From: Corynebacterium jeddahense | GTDB taxonomy: Bacteria; Actinomycetota; Actinomycetes; Mycobacteriales; Mycobacteriaceae | Length of the DNA stretch: 64,000 bases | Direction: 5' to 3' | Assembly (NCBI RefSeq): GCF_028609865.1 | Contig: NZ_CP063194.1 | Span: forward strand, 2,232,001 to 2,296,000 | In this document: in pieces, positions 44,487-53,114 of the stretch | How the letters are laid out: each line of letters starts with the position of its first letter | Position numbering within the stretch: the first letter of the stretch is position 1 | Position numbers and translations under genes: made by a program | Notes under the pieces: generated by a model | The model's input: only the letters and a program-made list of their open reading frames with translations | Database searches by the model: none | What the model was told of the DNA's origin: nothing

Positions 44487-45857
44487 ATGAGTCTGCGCGT
44501 CGCCGTCGTCGGCGCTGGCCCCGCCGGCATTTACGCCTCCGACATGCTCATCCGCAACGAGGAGCACGACATCCACGTCGACCTCTTCGAGCAGATGCCC
44601 GCCCCGTTCGGCCTCATCCGCTACGGCGTGGCGCCCGACCACCCGCGCATCAAGGGCATCGTGAAGAGCCTGCACAACGTGCTGGACAAGGACAAGCTGC
44701 GCCTCATCGCCAACGTCACCGTCGGCCGGGACATCACTATCGACGACCTCCGGGACTACTACGACGCCGTCGTCCTCTCCACCGGCGCCGTGCGCGACCG
44801 CGAGCTGCTCATCCCGGGCGGCGACAAGTCCATCGGCGCCGGCGAGTTCGTCGGCTTCTACGACGGCAACCCCCGCTTTGAGCGCGACTGGAACCTCGGC
44901 GCGAAGGAGGTCGCGGTCATCGGCGTGGGCAACGTCGCCCTCGACGTCTCCCGCATCCTGGCCAAGACCGGCGAGGAGCTCACCGTCACCGAGATCCCGG
45001 ACAACGTCTACGAGTCGCTGAAGAACAACCAGGCGGAGGTCGTGCACATGTTCGGCCGCCGCGGCCCCGCCCAGGCGAAGTTCACCCCGAAGGAGCTGCG
45101 CGAGCTCGACGAGTCGGACACCATCCAGGTGCTCGTCGACCCCGAGGACATCGACTACGACGAGCTCTCCGAGGAGGTTCGCCGCGCCGACAAGTCCATC
45201 GACCTCAACTGCCAGGTGCTCGAGCAGTACGCCATGCGCGAGCCGGACGACGCGCCGCACAAGATCTACATCCACTTCTTCGAGGAGCCCGTGGAGGTGC
45301 TCACCGACGACTCGGGCGCAATCACCGGGCTGCGCACCGAGCGCCAGGAACTCGACGGCGAGGGCGGCATCCGCGGCACCGGCAAGTTCACCGACTGGCC
45401 GGTCCAGCAGGTCTACCACGCCGTGGGCTACCGCTCCGAGCCGATCGAGGGCGTGCCCTTCGACCTCAACCGCCACGTCATCCCCAACGACGGCGGGCAC
45501 GTGCTTCACGACGCCTCCGGCGAGACCGGCTTCGAAGACAAGCTCTACGTCACAGGCTGGATCAAGCGCGGCCCGATCGGCCTGATCGGCAACACCAAGT
45601 CCGACGCCAAGGAGACGACGGACATGCTCATCGCCGACGCGGACGCCGGCCTGCTGGCCGCCCCGTCCCATACCGGCGAGGACGAGATCTTCGACCTGCT
45701 GCGCGAGCGCGGCGTGGACTACGCCACCTGGGAGGGCTGGTACAAGCTCGACGAGGCGGAGCGCGCCCTCGGCGCCGCCGACACCGAGCACCCGCGCGAG
45801 CGCAAGAAGATCGTGGAGTGGGAGGACATGCTCGGCCACTCCCGGTTCCAGGGGTAG
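44487..45857 (+). CDS. fpr2: FprA-type ferredoxin/flavodoxin-NADP+ reductase
   Basis: 456 aa of the adrenodoxin-reductase-like family: FAD loop VAVVGAGPAGIYASDMLIR, the family segment APFGLIRYGVAPDHPRIK, NADP loop VAVIGVGNVALDVSRILA and the C-terminal GWIKRGPIGLIGNTKSDA. It moves electrons from NADPH to ferredoxin, here presumably for sulfite reduction, as in the divergent fpr2-cys arrangement of C. glutamicum. The ATG follows AAAGGA. Confidence 0.93.
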   Translation: MSLRVAVVGAGPAGIYASDMLIRNEEHDIHVDLFEQMPAPFGLIRYGVAPDHPRIKGIVKSLHNVLDKDKLRLIANVTVGRDITIDDLRDYYDAVVLSTGAVRDRELLIPGGDKSIGAGEFVGFYDGNPRFERDWNLGAKEVAVIGVGNVALDVSRILAKTGEELTVTEIPDNVYESLKNNQAEVVHMFGRRGPAQAKFTPKELRELDESDTIQVLVDPEDIDYDELSEEVRRADKSIDLNCQVLEQYAMREPDDAPHKIYIHFFEEPVEVLTDDSGAITGLRTERQELDGEGGIRGTGKFTDWPVQQVYHAVGYRSEPIEGVPFDLNRHVIPNDGGHVLHDASGETGFEDKLYVTGWIKRGPIGLIGNTKSDAKETTDMLIADADAGLLAAPSHTGEDEIFDLLRERGVDYATWEGWYKLDEAERALGAADTEHPRERKKIVEWEDMLGHSRFQG

Positions 45858-45878
45858 CGCGCCGCGCACATGTACACC

Positions 45879-45964
45879 GAATCGACACGTCCGCGCGACG
45901 TGTCGATTTTTCGTTGCAAAATCGACACGACGGGCGGGAGCGCCTGGTCGCGGTTCGGGCGACG
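45879..45964. repeat. 86-bp direct repeat, copy downstream of fic
   Basis: About 82 of 86 bases match 47076-47161. It contains two perfect inverted repeats: TCGACACGTC/GACGTGTCGA around CGCGC, and TGTCGATTTT/AAAATCGACA around TCGTTGC. Confidence 0.9.
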
Positions 45965-45973
45965 CATACCGGG

Positions 45974-47068
45974 TTACCGGCGGGTGAGCACCTCGAGCGC
46001 CGCCGTGTTGAGGAACACCTTGGACCGGCCTGCTTTCTGTTCTTCCAGGATGCCGGCGTCAGCCAACTGAGACAGCCACATCGAGGCGGTTTGACGCTTC
46101 GCCAGACCCGCGTCGATGACGTCCGTGATGCGGATGTATGGCTGGACAAACAACAACTCCGCCAGCTCAGCTGCGGGAGAAACCCCGGCGGCGCGGACGC
46201 GAGATGTGGTCGCGTCTTGGAGGCTGCGAAGCTCGTCGATAAGCGAACTGGTGCTCCGCGCCGACTCGGTCACCGCGTTGACCATAAAGAGAATCCATTC
46301 CTCCCACTTACCACCAGCGGTCACAGCAAGGAGCAGGCGGTAGTACTCGGCTTTGTTGTCGACGATCGTGCCGGAGAGGTAAAGCACCGGCAGCGCGAGG
46401 ACCTGTTCTTGGAGGAGAAGCAGGATATTCAAAATGCGTCCGGTGCGGCCGTTACCGTCGTAGAACGGGTGGATCGCTTCGAACTGGTAATGCGTCACTG
46501 TCATCAACACCAACGGGTCGAGGCCGTGGTCGGAGTAGATGTAGCGCTCCCACGCAGACAGGTGCCGCTGAAGCACGTCCAGACCCTCGGGTGGGGTGTA
46601 GGCGCGAGTGCCCTGCACGGGGTCGCCAATGTAGGTACCTGGGGCGGAGCGGAGCGTCGCTTGACCGCCCTGCAGGATCGAGCACACTTCCGTAGCGACT
46701 TTCTCCGACACCGGGCGATCCGCAATCAGCTCCACGCCCCTACGAAGGGCGTCGCGGTAGCGCAGCGCTTCTTTTGTGGCAGGCGTCGGCTCGGGGGCGA
46801 CGCTCCAGTGCGCGCGGAACAGCTCGTCGTTCGTGGTCACGATGTTTTCGATCTCCGTCGACGCCTGTGCCTCACGCAACGGGATCGTGGAGGTGATGAT
46901 CTCCGGGTTCGGGATCAGCCTGCAGGCGGTGTTTAACGCGGCGAGCTCACTACGCGCCTCAATGACCGCCTTGAGCACCTTTGCTGTCTCCAGCTCCTGC
47001 TGTGGCGGCAGCGGCGGCAGGTCGTTGTACGGCAGCGCCGGATCGAACGCCGCCCTATTTCCGGTCAT
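45974..47068 (-). CDS. Fic-domain adenylyltransferase (class II), between direct repeats
   Basis: 364 aa. The Fic core HPFYDGNGRTGR begins at His200, giving the full HxFxDGNGRxxR active site for AMP transfer from ATP. The N-terminal Fic_N part has the inhibitory helix motif SxxxEN (STEIEN, 70-75), so the enzyme is probably autoinhibited in class II fashion. The C-terminal region holds a winged-helix-like segment (IRITDVIDAGLAKRQTASMWLSQLADAGIL). Starting at the ATG at 47068, it would be driven by TCGACA and TATTCT (17-nt spacing) lying in the upstream repeat. No antitoxin gene is adjacent. Confidence 0.88.
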   Translation of the reverse strand: MTGNRAAFDPALPYNDLPPLPPQQELETAKVLKAVIEARSELAALNTACRLIPNPEIITSTIPLREAQASTEIENIVTTNDELFRAHWSVAPEPTPATKEALRYRDALRRGVELIADRPVSEKVATEVCSILQGGQATLRSAPGTYIGDPVQGTRAYTPPEGLDVLQRHLSAWERYIYSDHGLDPLVLMTVTHYQFEAIHPFYDGNGRTGRILNILLLLQEQVLALPVLYLSGTIVDNKAEYYRLLLAVTAGGKWEEWILFMVNAVTESARSTSSLIDELRSLQDATTSRVRAAGVSPAAELAELLFVQPYIRITDVIDAGLAKRQTASMWLSQLADAGILEEQKAGRSKVFLNTAALEVLTRR

Positions 47069-47075
47069 GTCGAAA

Positions 47076-47161
47076 GAATAAACACGTCCGCACGACGTGT
47101 CGATTTTTCGTTGCAAAATCGACATGACGGGCGGGAGCGCCTGGTCGCGGTTCGGGCGACG
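47076..47161. repeat. 86-bp direct repeat, copy upstream of fic (contains promoter)
   Basis: Same orientation as 45879-45964. The TGTCGATTTT/AAAATCGACA palindrome is intact, while the second palindrome has two changes that create the fic -10 box (TATTCT on the minus strand). Confidence 0.9.
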
Positions 47162-47184
47162 GGACAGGACCTATCCTGGTCCGC

Positions 47185-48351
47185 ATGCAATGGCTGGCCC
47201 GGATCTGCTCCCTCCCGCTCGCGCTGCTGGCGCTCGCCGCCGCGTGGCTGGCGGTCGCGCCATTCACCCCGCGCATCCCGTACTGGGGCGCTGGGTCGCT
47301 CATCAGCCCGGAGTACATCGGCCCGGTGCTGCTGATCTCGCTCGCCGTGCTCGCCGTCTCGGCGGCGCTGAGCTTCGCGTCCAAGGCCAACGTGGTGCCG
47401 GCGGCGGTGGCCGCGCTGGCGGCCGTCGCAAGTGGTGCGCTGCTGGCCACGCAGGTTGCGGGCGCGCGCGAAATGGGCACCGACGTTGATGTCGCCGCCG
47501 CCCTGAGCTGGGACGGGCTGGAGAAGACCGACCGCGGGCCCGACGCCACCGTCGCCTACGACACCCACGACGGCGACGATCTCGACGTGGACGTCTACGA
47601 ACCCGGCGCGGGCGGGAGCCACCCGGTGCTGCTCTACGTCCACGGCGGCGGGTGGAACCAGATGAACAGGCGCTCCCAGGCCTACAACATGCGGGCCATG
47701 GCGGATGCCGGGTACGTCGTCGCCTCGATCGACTACACGCTCGCGCGCCCCGGGCACCCGACGTGGGACACGGCCGCACGCGAGGTCGGCTGCGCGCTGT
47801 CCTGGGTGGGAAGCCACGCCCGCGACTACGGCGGCGACCCAGGCAGGCTCTTCGCGTACGGCGAATCGGCCGGCGGCCAGCTCGTCCTCAACGCCTCCTA
47901 CGACGCCGCCGCCGGCACCCTGCCCTCCGACTGCGGGGGCACCCCGGCCGTGCCGCGCGCCGTGTACGTCGACTCCCCCGCGCTGGACATCCGCCACGTG
48001 TACTCGGCGGGCGACCCGTACGCCGGGCAGGGCTCGAAGGACACGGCGGTGAAGTACTTAGGCGGCACGCCGGACGATGTGCCGGAGCGGGCAAACTTTG
48101 TCACCTCCGCCAACCACGTCACCGACGCCTCCCAACCGACGATGATCGTGCGCAGCGACCACGACCGGCTCGTGCCCCCGGCGAGTTACGACGCGTTCCG
48201 CGCCGCGGCCCGCGAGCACGGCGTCGCGCTGACGGAGCAGGTCCGCCGCCACGCCGACCACGCCTCGGCGCTGAGCGCCCACGGGGTGTGGAACCAGAAC
48301 CTGCTGGCCACGATGCAGCGCTTCTTCGCGGAAAACGGGGCGGACGCGTGA
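47185..48351 (+). CDS. Membrane-anchored alpha/beta hydrolase (lipase/esterase type)
   Basis: 388 aa. About three N-terminal hydrophobic helices (ICSLPLALLALAAAWLAVA, YIGPVLLISLAVLAVSAALSF, VPAAVAALAAVASGALLATQV) are followed by an extracytoplasmic hydrolase domain with oxyanion HGGGWNQ, nucleophile YGESAGGQL, acid in RSDHDRLVPP and a His in RHADHASAL. It resembles the HSL/BD-FAE carboxylesterases. It is coupled to the histidine kinase by a GTGA overlap. The message is probably leaderless, with TATCCT about 7 nt before the ATG. Confidence 0.78.
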   Translation: MQWLARICSLPLALLALAAAWLAVAPFTPRIPYWGAGSLISPEYIGPVLLISLAVLAVSAALSFASKANVVPAAVAALAAVASGALLATQVAGAREMGTDVDVAAALSWDGLEKTDRGPDATVAYDTHDGDDLDVDVYEPGAGGSHPVLLYVHGGGWNQMNRRSQAYNMRAMADAGYVVASIDYTLARPGHPTWDTAAREVGCALSWVGSHARDYGGDPGRLFAYGESAGGQLVLNASYDAAAGTLPSDCGGTPAVPRAVYVDSPALDIRHVYSAGDPYAGQGSKDTAVKYLGGTPDDVPERANFVTSANHVTDASQPTMIVRSDHDRLVPPASYDAFRAAAREHGVALTEQVRRHADHASALSAHGVWNQNLLATMQRFFAENGADA

Positions 48352-49487
48352 ACCTCACCTGGCAGCGGGCGACCGTCCTCGTCCTCGTCGCAATCCTGGC
48401 CGTGGTCTTCGCTTTCGACTGGGCCACGGTGCAGTCCCCCTACGGCGCGGCCGGCACCGCCGCCGGCGCCGCGCTCATCGTCGCGTGCGGCGCGTGCTGT
48501 TTGGCGTACGGCGCACGCCCGGTCGCGGCCGTCGCCGGAATCGCCGCGTGCGCGAGCCTCGCGCTGTGCCTCAACGCCCTGAGCATCCCCCTCTACTGGG
48601 AGCCCGCGCTCGCCTTCGGTGCCGTCGTCACCTCCTCGCGGGTGCCCCGGCGCGACCGCGCCTGGCTCACGGTCTGGCTGCTTGCGATCCCCACGGTCGC
48701 CCTGTTCACCCACGGGCTGTTCGCCGAGGACTGGCCCGGCGGGCAGTCGGTGGGGCGCGCCGCCGCCGTCGCGGCCCGCGCGGTGGTGCTGTCGTGGGTG
48801 TTCCTCGGCTTCTTCTTCCTCCTCGGCGCGCAGCTGCGCAACCGGCGGGAGAAGATCTCCGAGCTGGAGCAGCAGATCGAGTTCGCCCACGTCCGCGAGC
48901 GCACGCAGATCGCCCGCGAGATGCACGACATCGTCGCCCACACGCTCGCCGGGATCACGGCGCTCGCCGACGGCGCGCGCTACGCGTCGAAGGCGGACCC
49001 GCAAGTCGCCCAGGAAGCGCTCGCCACCATCAGCGCGGAATCCCGCACCGCGCTGACGCAGATGCGCGGGCTGCTCAGCGTGCTGCGTGACGACGACGGC
49101 GCCCCCACCGGCGCAACCCCAGGCCGGCGCGACTTCGCGGCGCTGTTCGACGACGCCCGCAACCGCGGCCTCGACCTCACCGTCACCGGCTTCGACGAGC
49201 TGCCGGAGGATCTGCCCGCGCTCACCCAGTTCACCCTGTACCGCATCTGCCAGGAGGCCATCACGAACATGCTGCGCCACGCGTCCACACCACAAGGCGC
49301 GATCACCTTTTCCGCTGACGCGAAGTCGGTGCGGGTGGAGGCGGTCAACGCTGCGTCGAAAAGCAAGCACGGCCCCGACGGCTTCGGGCTGGTGGGCATC
49401 CGCGAGCGCGTTGCGGCGCACGGCGGGCGCGTGAGCGTGACCAACGACGGCGGCGAGTTCGTCCTCACCGCGGAGGTGCCGCGATGA
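48348..49487 (+). CDS. Sensor histidine kinase, NarL-type (HisKA_3)
   Basis: 379 aa. Five or six N-terminal membrane helices (to about 160) without a large sensor domain, a coiled coil, then REMHDIVAHTLAGI with phospho-acceptor His193 and an HATPase domain (CQEAITNMLRHA, GFGLVGIRERVAAHGG). Intramembrane-sensing kinases of this type often guard against cell-envelope stress or peptides. GTG start overlaps the hydrolase stop; the stop overlaps the regulator start. Confidence 0.9.
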   Translation: MNLTWQRATVLVLVAILAVVFAFDWATVQSPYGAAGTAAGAALIVACGACCLAYGARPVAAVAGIAACASLALCLNALSIPLYWEPALAFGAVVTSSRVPRRDRAWLTVWLLAIPTVALFTHGLFAEDWPGGQSVGRAAAVAARAVVLSWVFLGFFFLLGAQLRNRREKISELEQQIEFAHVRERTQIAREMHDIVAHTLAGITALADGARYASKADPQVAQEALATISAESRTALTQMRGLLSVLRDDDGAPTGATPGRRDFAALFDDARNRGLDLTVTGFDELPEDLPALTQFTLYRICQEAITNMLRHASTPQGAITFSADAKSVRVEAVNAASKSKHGPDGFGLVGIRERVAAHGGRVSVTNDGGEFVLTAEVPR

Positions 49488-50146
49488 TCCGCGTGGCGCT
49501 TGTGGATGACCAGCCGCTCGTGCGCGCCGGCTTCTCCATGCTCATTAACTCCCAGGACGATATGGACGTTATCTGGCAGGCGGGCGACGGCGCGGATGTG
49601 GCGGGGCAGCCGGCGGCGGACATCGTGCTCATGGACATCCAGATGCCCCGCACGGACGGCATCGAGGCCTGCCGCGCGCTGCTCGCCGAGCACCCGGAGA
49701 CCCGCGTGATCATGCTGACCACCTTCGACGAGCGCGACCTCGTCCTCGGCGCGCTCGACGCCGGCGCCTCCGGGTTCCTGCTCAAAGACGCCGACCCGGA
49801 CGAGCTGCTCGACGCGCTGCGCACCGTCCACGGCGGCGACGCGGTGCTCGCCCCGAAGGTGACGCGCCACGTCATCGGCGCGGCGCAGGCCCCCGAGCAG
49901 CGGGAGGCGACGCGCAACGAGGCGATGCTCGAGCACCTCACCCCGCGTGAGGTGGAGATCCTGCGCCTGGTGGCGCTCGGCTACTCCAACGAGGAGATCG
50001 CCGAGGCCGAGACGCTCTCGCCCGCGACGGTGAAGACGCACGTGCACCGCATCCTGTTCAAGACCGAGTCCCGCGACCGCGTCCACGCCGTCCTCTTCGC
50101 GTTCCGCGCCGGCCTGGTGGGCACCGGCGAGTTGCTGGGCCACTAG
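49484..50146 (+). CDS. Response regulator, NarL/LuxR family
   Basis: 220 aa. Receiver domain with acidic pocket DD (8-9), phospho-acceptor Asp51 in VLMDIQMPRTDG and Lys in FLLKDADPDEL. C-terminal LuxR helix-turn-helix LTPREVEILRLVALGYSNEEIAEAETLSPATVKTHVHRI. Overlaps the kinase gene by 4 nt, so they form a pair. The palindrome just downstream may be its target, controlling the ABC genes. Confidence 0.93.
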   Translation: MIRVALVDDQPLVRAGFSMLINSQDDMDVIWQAGDGADVAGQPAADIVLMDIQMPRTDGIEACRALLAEHPETRVIMLTTFDERDLVLGALDAGASGFLLKDADPDELLDALRTVHGGDAVLAPKVTRHVIGAAQAPEQREATRNEAMLEHLTPREVEILRLVALGYSNEEIAEAETLSPATVKTHVHRILFKTESRDRVHAVLFAFRAGLVGTGELLGH

Positions 50147-50148
50147 CC

Positions 50149-50170
50149 GCGTACACCCCAGGGTGTACGC
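50149..50170. promoter_or_regulatory. Palindrome before the ABC transporter, candidate regulator site
   Basis: GCGTACACCC (50149-50158) and GGGTGTACGC (50161-50170) are perfect inverted arms 2 nt apart. Two further half-site-like repeats follow (GATTTACACCCGC and GATTTCACCCGC near 50174-50200). No T-run follows, so an operator is more likely than a terminator. Confidence 0.55.
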
Positions 50171-50228
50171 GCCGATTTACACCCGCGGGCCGACGATTTC
50201 ACCCGCGCAGCGCGCGACCATCGGAACC

Positions 50229-51080
50229 ATGATCGAAGTTGAAAACCTGACCAAGCGATATTCGAGTTCCACCGCGGTGGACGCGCTGTCGTTCACCGCC
50301 CCGGACGGCGCCGTCACGGGCTTCCTCGGCCCGAACGGCTCCGGCAAGTCCACCACCATGCGCATGATCGTCGGGCTTGAAACCCCAGACGAGGGCGAGG
50401 CGCGTATCGACGGCTCCGCGTTCCGCTCCCTCGACCAGCCCGCACGCGCCGTCGGGGCGCTGCTCAACCCGGAGTGGATCGCCCCGCACATGACCGGGCG
50501 CGGCCACCTCAAGATGGTCGCCGACTACGCCGGCGTGCCCGAGTCCCGCGCCGACGAGTCCCTCGAGGCGTTCGGGCTCGCGGAGGCGGCGAAGCGGAAG
50601 GTGAAGCACTACTCCCTCGGCATGCGCCAGCGCCTCGGCGTGGCCAGCGCGCTCATCGCGGACCCGGCCAACGTCATCCTGGATGAGCCGGTCAACGGCC
50701 TCGACCCGCAGGGGGTGGCCTGGATGCGCGGGCGCATCCGCGAGATGGCCGCCGAGGGCCGCGCCGTGGTCGTCTCCTCGCACCTGATGAGCGAGATGCA
50801 GCTCACCGCGGACCGCCTCGTCGTCATCAACCGCGGCCGCCTCGCCGGCGAGGGCCCGCTCGAGGACTTCCTGGGCTCCAACCGGGTCGAGGCGACCTGC
50901 AGCGACCCGGCGCGGCTGGCCGAGGCCGTCGGCGGCAAGGTCGTCGGCGACGCCGTTTTCGTGGAAGGCGCCACCGCGCGCGACGTCGGCGAGGCCGCCC
51001 AGCGCGCCGGGGTAACGGTCTACTCCCTGCAGGAGTCGCGCCGCAGCCTCGAAGAAGTGTTCCTGGAATCGACGAAATAG
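50229..51080 (+). CDS. ABC transporter ATPase
   Basis: 283 aa. Walker A GPNGSGKST, signature YSLGMRQRLGVA, Walker B VILDEPVNGLDP, switch His in VSSHLM, and a short C-terminal domain. Matches the ABC-2/bacitracin-resistance (BcrA-like) class of export ATPases. The ATG lies 78 bases after the regulator stop. The partner membrane subunit follows. A motif copy (50400-50418) encodes ARIDG. Confidence 0.92.
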   Translation: MIEVENLTKRYSSSTAVDALSFTAPDGAVTGFLGPNGSGKSTTMRMIVGLETPDEGEARIDGSAFRSLDQPARAVGALLNPEWIAPHMTGRGHLKMVADYAGVPESRADESLEAFGLAEAAKRKVKHYSLGMRQRLGVASALIADPANVILDEPVNGLDPQGVAWMRGRIREMAAEGRAVVVSSHLMSEMQLTADRLVVINRGRLAGEGPLEDFLGSNRVEATCSDPARLAEAVGGKVVGDAVFVEGATARDVGEAAQRAGVTVYSLQESRRSLEEVFLESTK

Positions 51081-51097
51081 GACGTAGGAGGTTTTAC

Positions 51098-51793
51098 ATG
51101 CACACGTTGAAAGCAACGCTGCGGGAGATCTTCTCCCGCCCCGCGACGCGCATCCTGCTCGCGTTCGTCGCGGTCGCCCTCATCCTCGGACCCATGGCCG
51201 TGGCCATGCTCCTCGGCCCCAACGGGACGAGCGCGGCGGATCCCGCGATGCTGCTCATCCCGGCCAGCTTCATGCTCCCCGTGGCGTTCGCCGCGGCCGC
51301 CTTCCCCGCCGGCGGGGCGCACTCGCGCGGCACGATCGGCTACGCATACCTCGCGTCGAACCACCGCGGTTGGGAGCTCGCATGTCGCGTCGGAATCGCA
51401 GCTCTCGCCTGCACGCTGACGGCGTTTGCCGCCTCGGCGATCGGGCTCGGCGGCGCGCACGTGTTTGTTGACAGCGTCGCTCTGGGAGGCGCCAACAGCG
51501 CAGATATGGTGCGCAACCAGGCCGAGCTGTGGGTCGCGTACCCGCTCCTCGCGGCCCTGACAGCCGTACTGCTCGGTTCGGGCACCGCGTCCTTCTTCGT
51601 CTGGGTCGTCGAGTCGCTCATCGTGGAAACTGCCCTCGGCGCGGTCAACCAGCCGTGGGCTGCAGCCCTGGAGAAGCTCCTGCCGGGCGGCGCGGCCGGG
51701 AACGGCGCGGCCGGCGTGGCCACCCTCGTCGTATGGGTCGCGGCCCTCGCCGCCGCCGCGTACGCCGCCGTGCAGCGGAGGGCCGTGAAGTGA
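51098..51793 (+). CDS. ABC-2-type permease subunit
   Basis: 231 aa with six membrane helices (ATRILLAFVAVALILGPMAVAMLL, MLLIPASFMLPVAFAAAAF, WELACRVGIAALACTLTAFAASAIGLGGAHVFV, LLAALTAVLLGSGTASFFVWVVESLIV, ATLVVWVAALAAAAYAAV). Membrane partner of the preceding ATPase. TAGGAGG lies 7 nt before the ATG. Co-expressed with the two-component pair, so probably exports a toxic or envelope-active compound (inference). Confidence 0.82.
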   Translation: MHTLKATLREIFSRPATRILLAFVAVALILGPMAVAMLLGPNGTSAADPAMLLIPASFMLPVAFAAAAFPAGGAHSRGTIGYAYLASNHRGWELACRVGIAALACTLTAFAASAIGLGGAHVFVDSVALGGANSADMVRNQAELWVAYPLLAALTAVLLGSGTASFFVWVVESLIVETALGAVNQPWAAALEKLLPGGAAGNGAAGVATLVVWVAALAAAAYAAVQRRAVK

Positions 51794-53040
51794 CCCAAAA
51801 AGAGAGCACAAGACATGCCGGTGAGCGCACCGCGGCCCGCAGGCGGTTCGTCGCCCCCGACCTCGCGCGCGGGCTCGCCCTCGTCGGCATCGCGATGGCC
51901 AACATGGTCACCGACTGGGACCCGGCGGAGGGTGTCGACCACGCGGCGGGCCTCGGCGGCTACAACGGCGACGGCACCGCGTGGGAGAAGCTGCTCGTCT
52001 TCTTCGAGACGCTCTTCGTGCATGTGCGCGGCCTACCCATGTTTGCCACCCTCCTCGGAGTTGGCATCGGCATGATCTTTGTCAGCCTCGAACGGCGCGG
52101 CTACCCGCTGCGCGCCCGGCGCGGGGTGCTCGCGCGCCGCTACGGGTTCCTGTTCCTGTTCGGTCTGGTGCATAAGACGCTGTTTTTTACCAACGACATC
52201 ATGACGGCCTACGGCATCGCCGCACTTATCCTGTGCTTGTTCATCGGGTGGAGCGACAAGGCCCTCTACGCCCTCGCAGGTGCTGCGTTCGCCCTGAACG
52301 CGGTGCTTCGGGCACCTGGCGTATTCGCCGCGTTTTCGTCGACAGCAGAACCGATAGACGGCAGCCCCGCGCGCATCTTCGACCTCAGCGACCGCATAGC
52401 CGCGGGCCTGGCCAACTTCTGGGTGTACCCGGCAATGGGCGTGATCGAGATGCTCGCCTTCTTCCCGCTCGTCGTGGTCGGATTCGTCTGGGGCCGCCGC
52501 GGCGTCTTCGGCGACGTCGACGGCAACGCCCGGATGCTCCGCGGGTGGGCGATTCTTGCAGCCGTCGTTATCGCGGCCGTCGGCATCCCGTGGGGCTGTG
52601 CGGAAGTCGGCGCGCTCGGCCCGGGTTGGGCGGTCGGCTTCAACGCCGCGAACGAGGTCGCCGGCATGCTCACCGGCCCCGGCATCCTCGCCGCCATCGC
52701 GCTCGCGTGCCGGCCGTTGCAGTCGCGTATCGACGCCTCCGGCACCCTTCCGCCGCCGGCCCAGACCCTGGCCCAGCCGCTGGTGGCGCTAGGCAAGCGC
52801 TCCATGAGCGGCTACCTCGAGCAGACGGTCCTGTTCATCCTGACCACGCAGCCCGCGTTCTGGTGGGCGACCCGCGACGCCACCATCGCCGGCAAGCTCG
52901 GCTGGGCGCTGCTCGTCTGGCTGGCCACGCTGGCTGGCGCGTGGGCGCTGGACAAGGCGGGCAAGCCCGGCCCCTTCGAGTGGCTGCACCGCCGCCTGTC
53001 CTACGGCAAGGACGGCCTGCCGGAGCACTACCCCGGATAG
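51790..53040 (+). CDS. DUF418 membrane protein
   Basis: 416 aa, polytopic, with the family start FVAPDLARGLALVGIAMANM, the block ARRYGFLFLFGLVHKTLFFTNDIMTAYGI and the C-terminal DUF418 part GKRSMSGYLEQTVLFILTTQP...GPFEWLHRRLSYG. Related to YeiB-like proteins of unknown function that often accompany transporters. GTG start overlapping the permease stop. Contains a motif copy (52723-52743; SRIDASG). Confidence 0.88.
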   Translation: MTQKESTRHAGERTAARRRFVAPDLARGLALVGIAMANMVTDWDPAEGVDHAAGLGGYNGDGTAWEKLLVFFETLFVHVRGLPMFATLLGVGIGMIFVSLERRGYPLRARRGVLARRYGFLFLFGLVHKTLFFTNDIMTAYGIAALILCLFIGWSDKALYALAGAAFALNAVLRAPGVFAAFSSTAEPIDGSPARIFDLSDRIAAGLANFWVYPAMGVIEMLAFFPLVVVGFVWGRRGVFGDVDGNARMLRGWAILAAVVIAAVGIPWGCAEVGALGPGWAVGFNAANEVAGMLTGPGILAAIALACRPLQSRIDASGTLPPPAQTLAQPLVALGKRSMSGYLEQTVLFILTTQPAFWWATRDATIAGKLGWALLVWLATLAGAWALDKAGKPGPFEWLHRRLSYGKDGLPEHYPG

Positions 53041-53114
53041 CGCCAGAGCAGGAACCGTGCGCGTGTCGGACAGAGGTCTACACTTGCCCCCGACCAACAC
53101 GAGAGGGGTAATAC

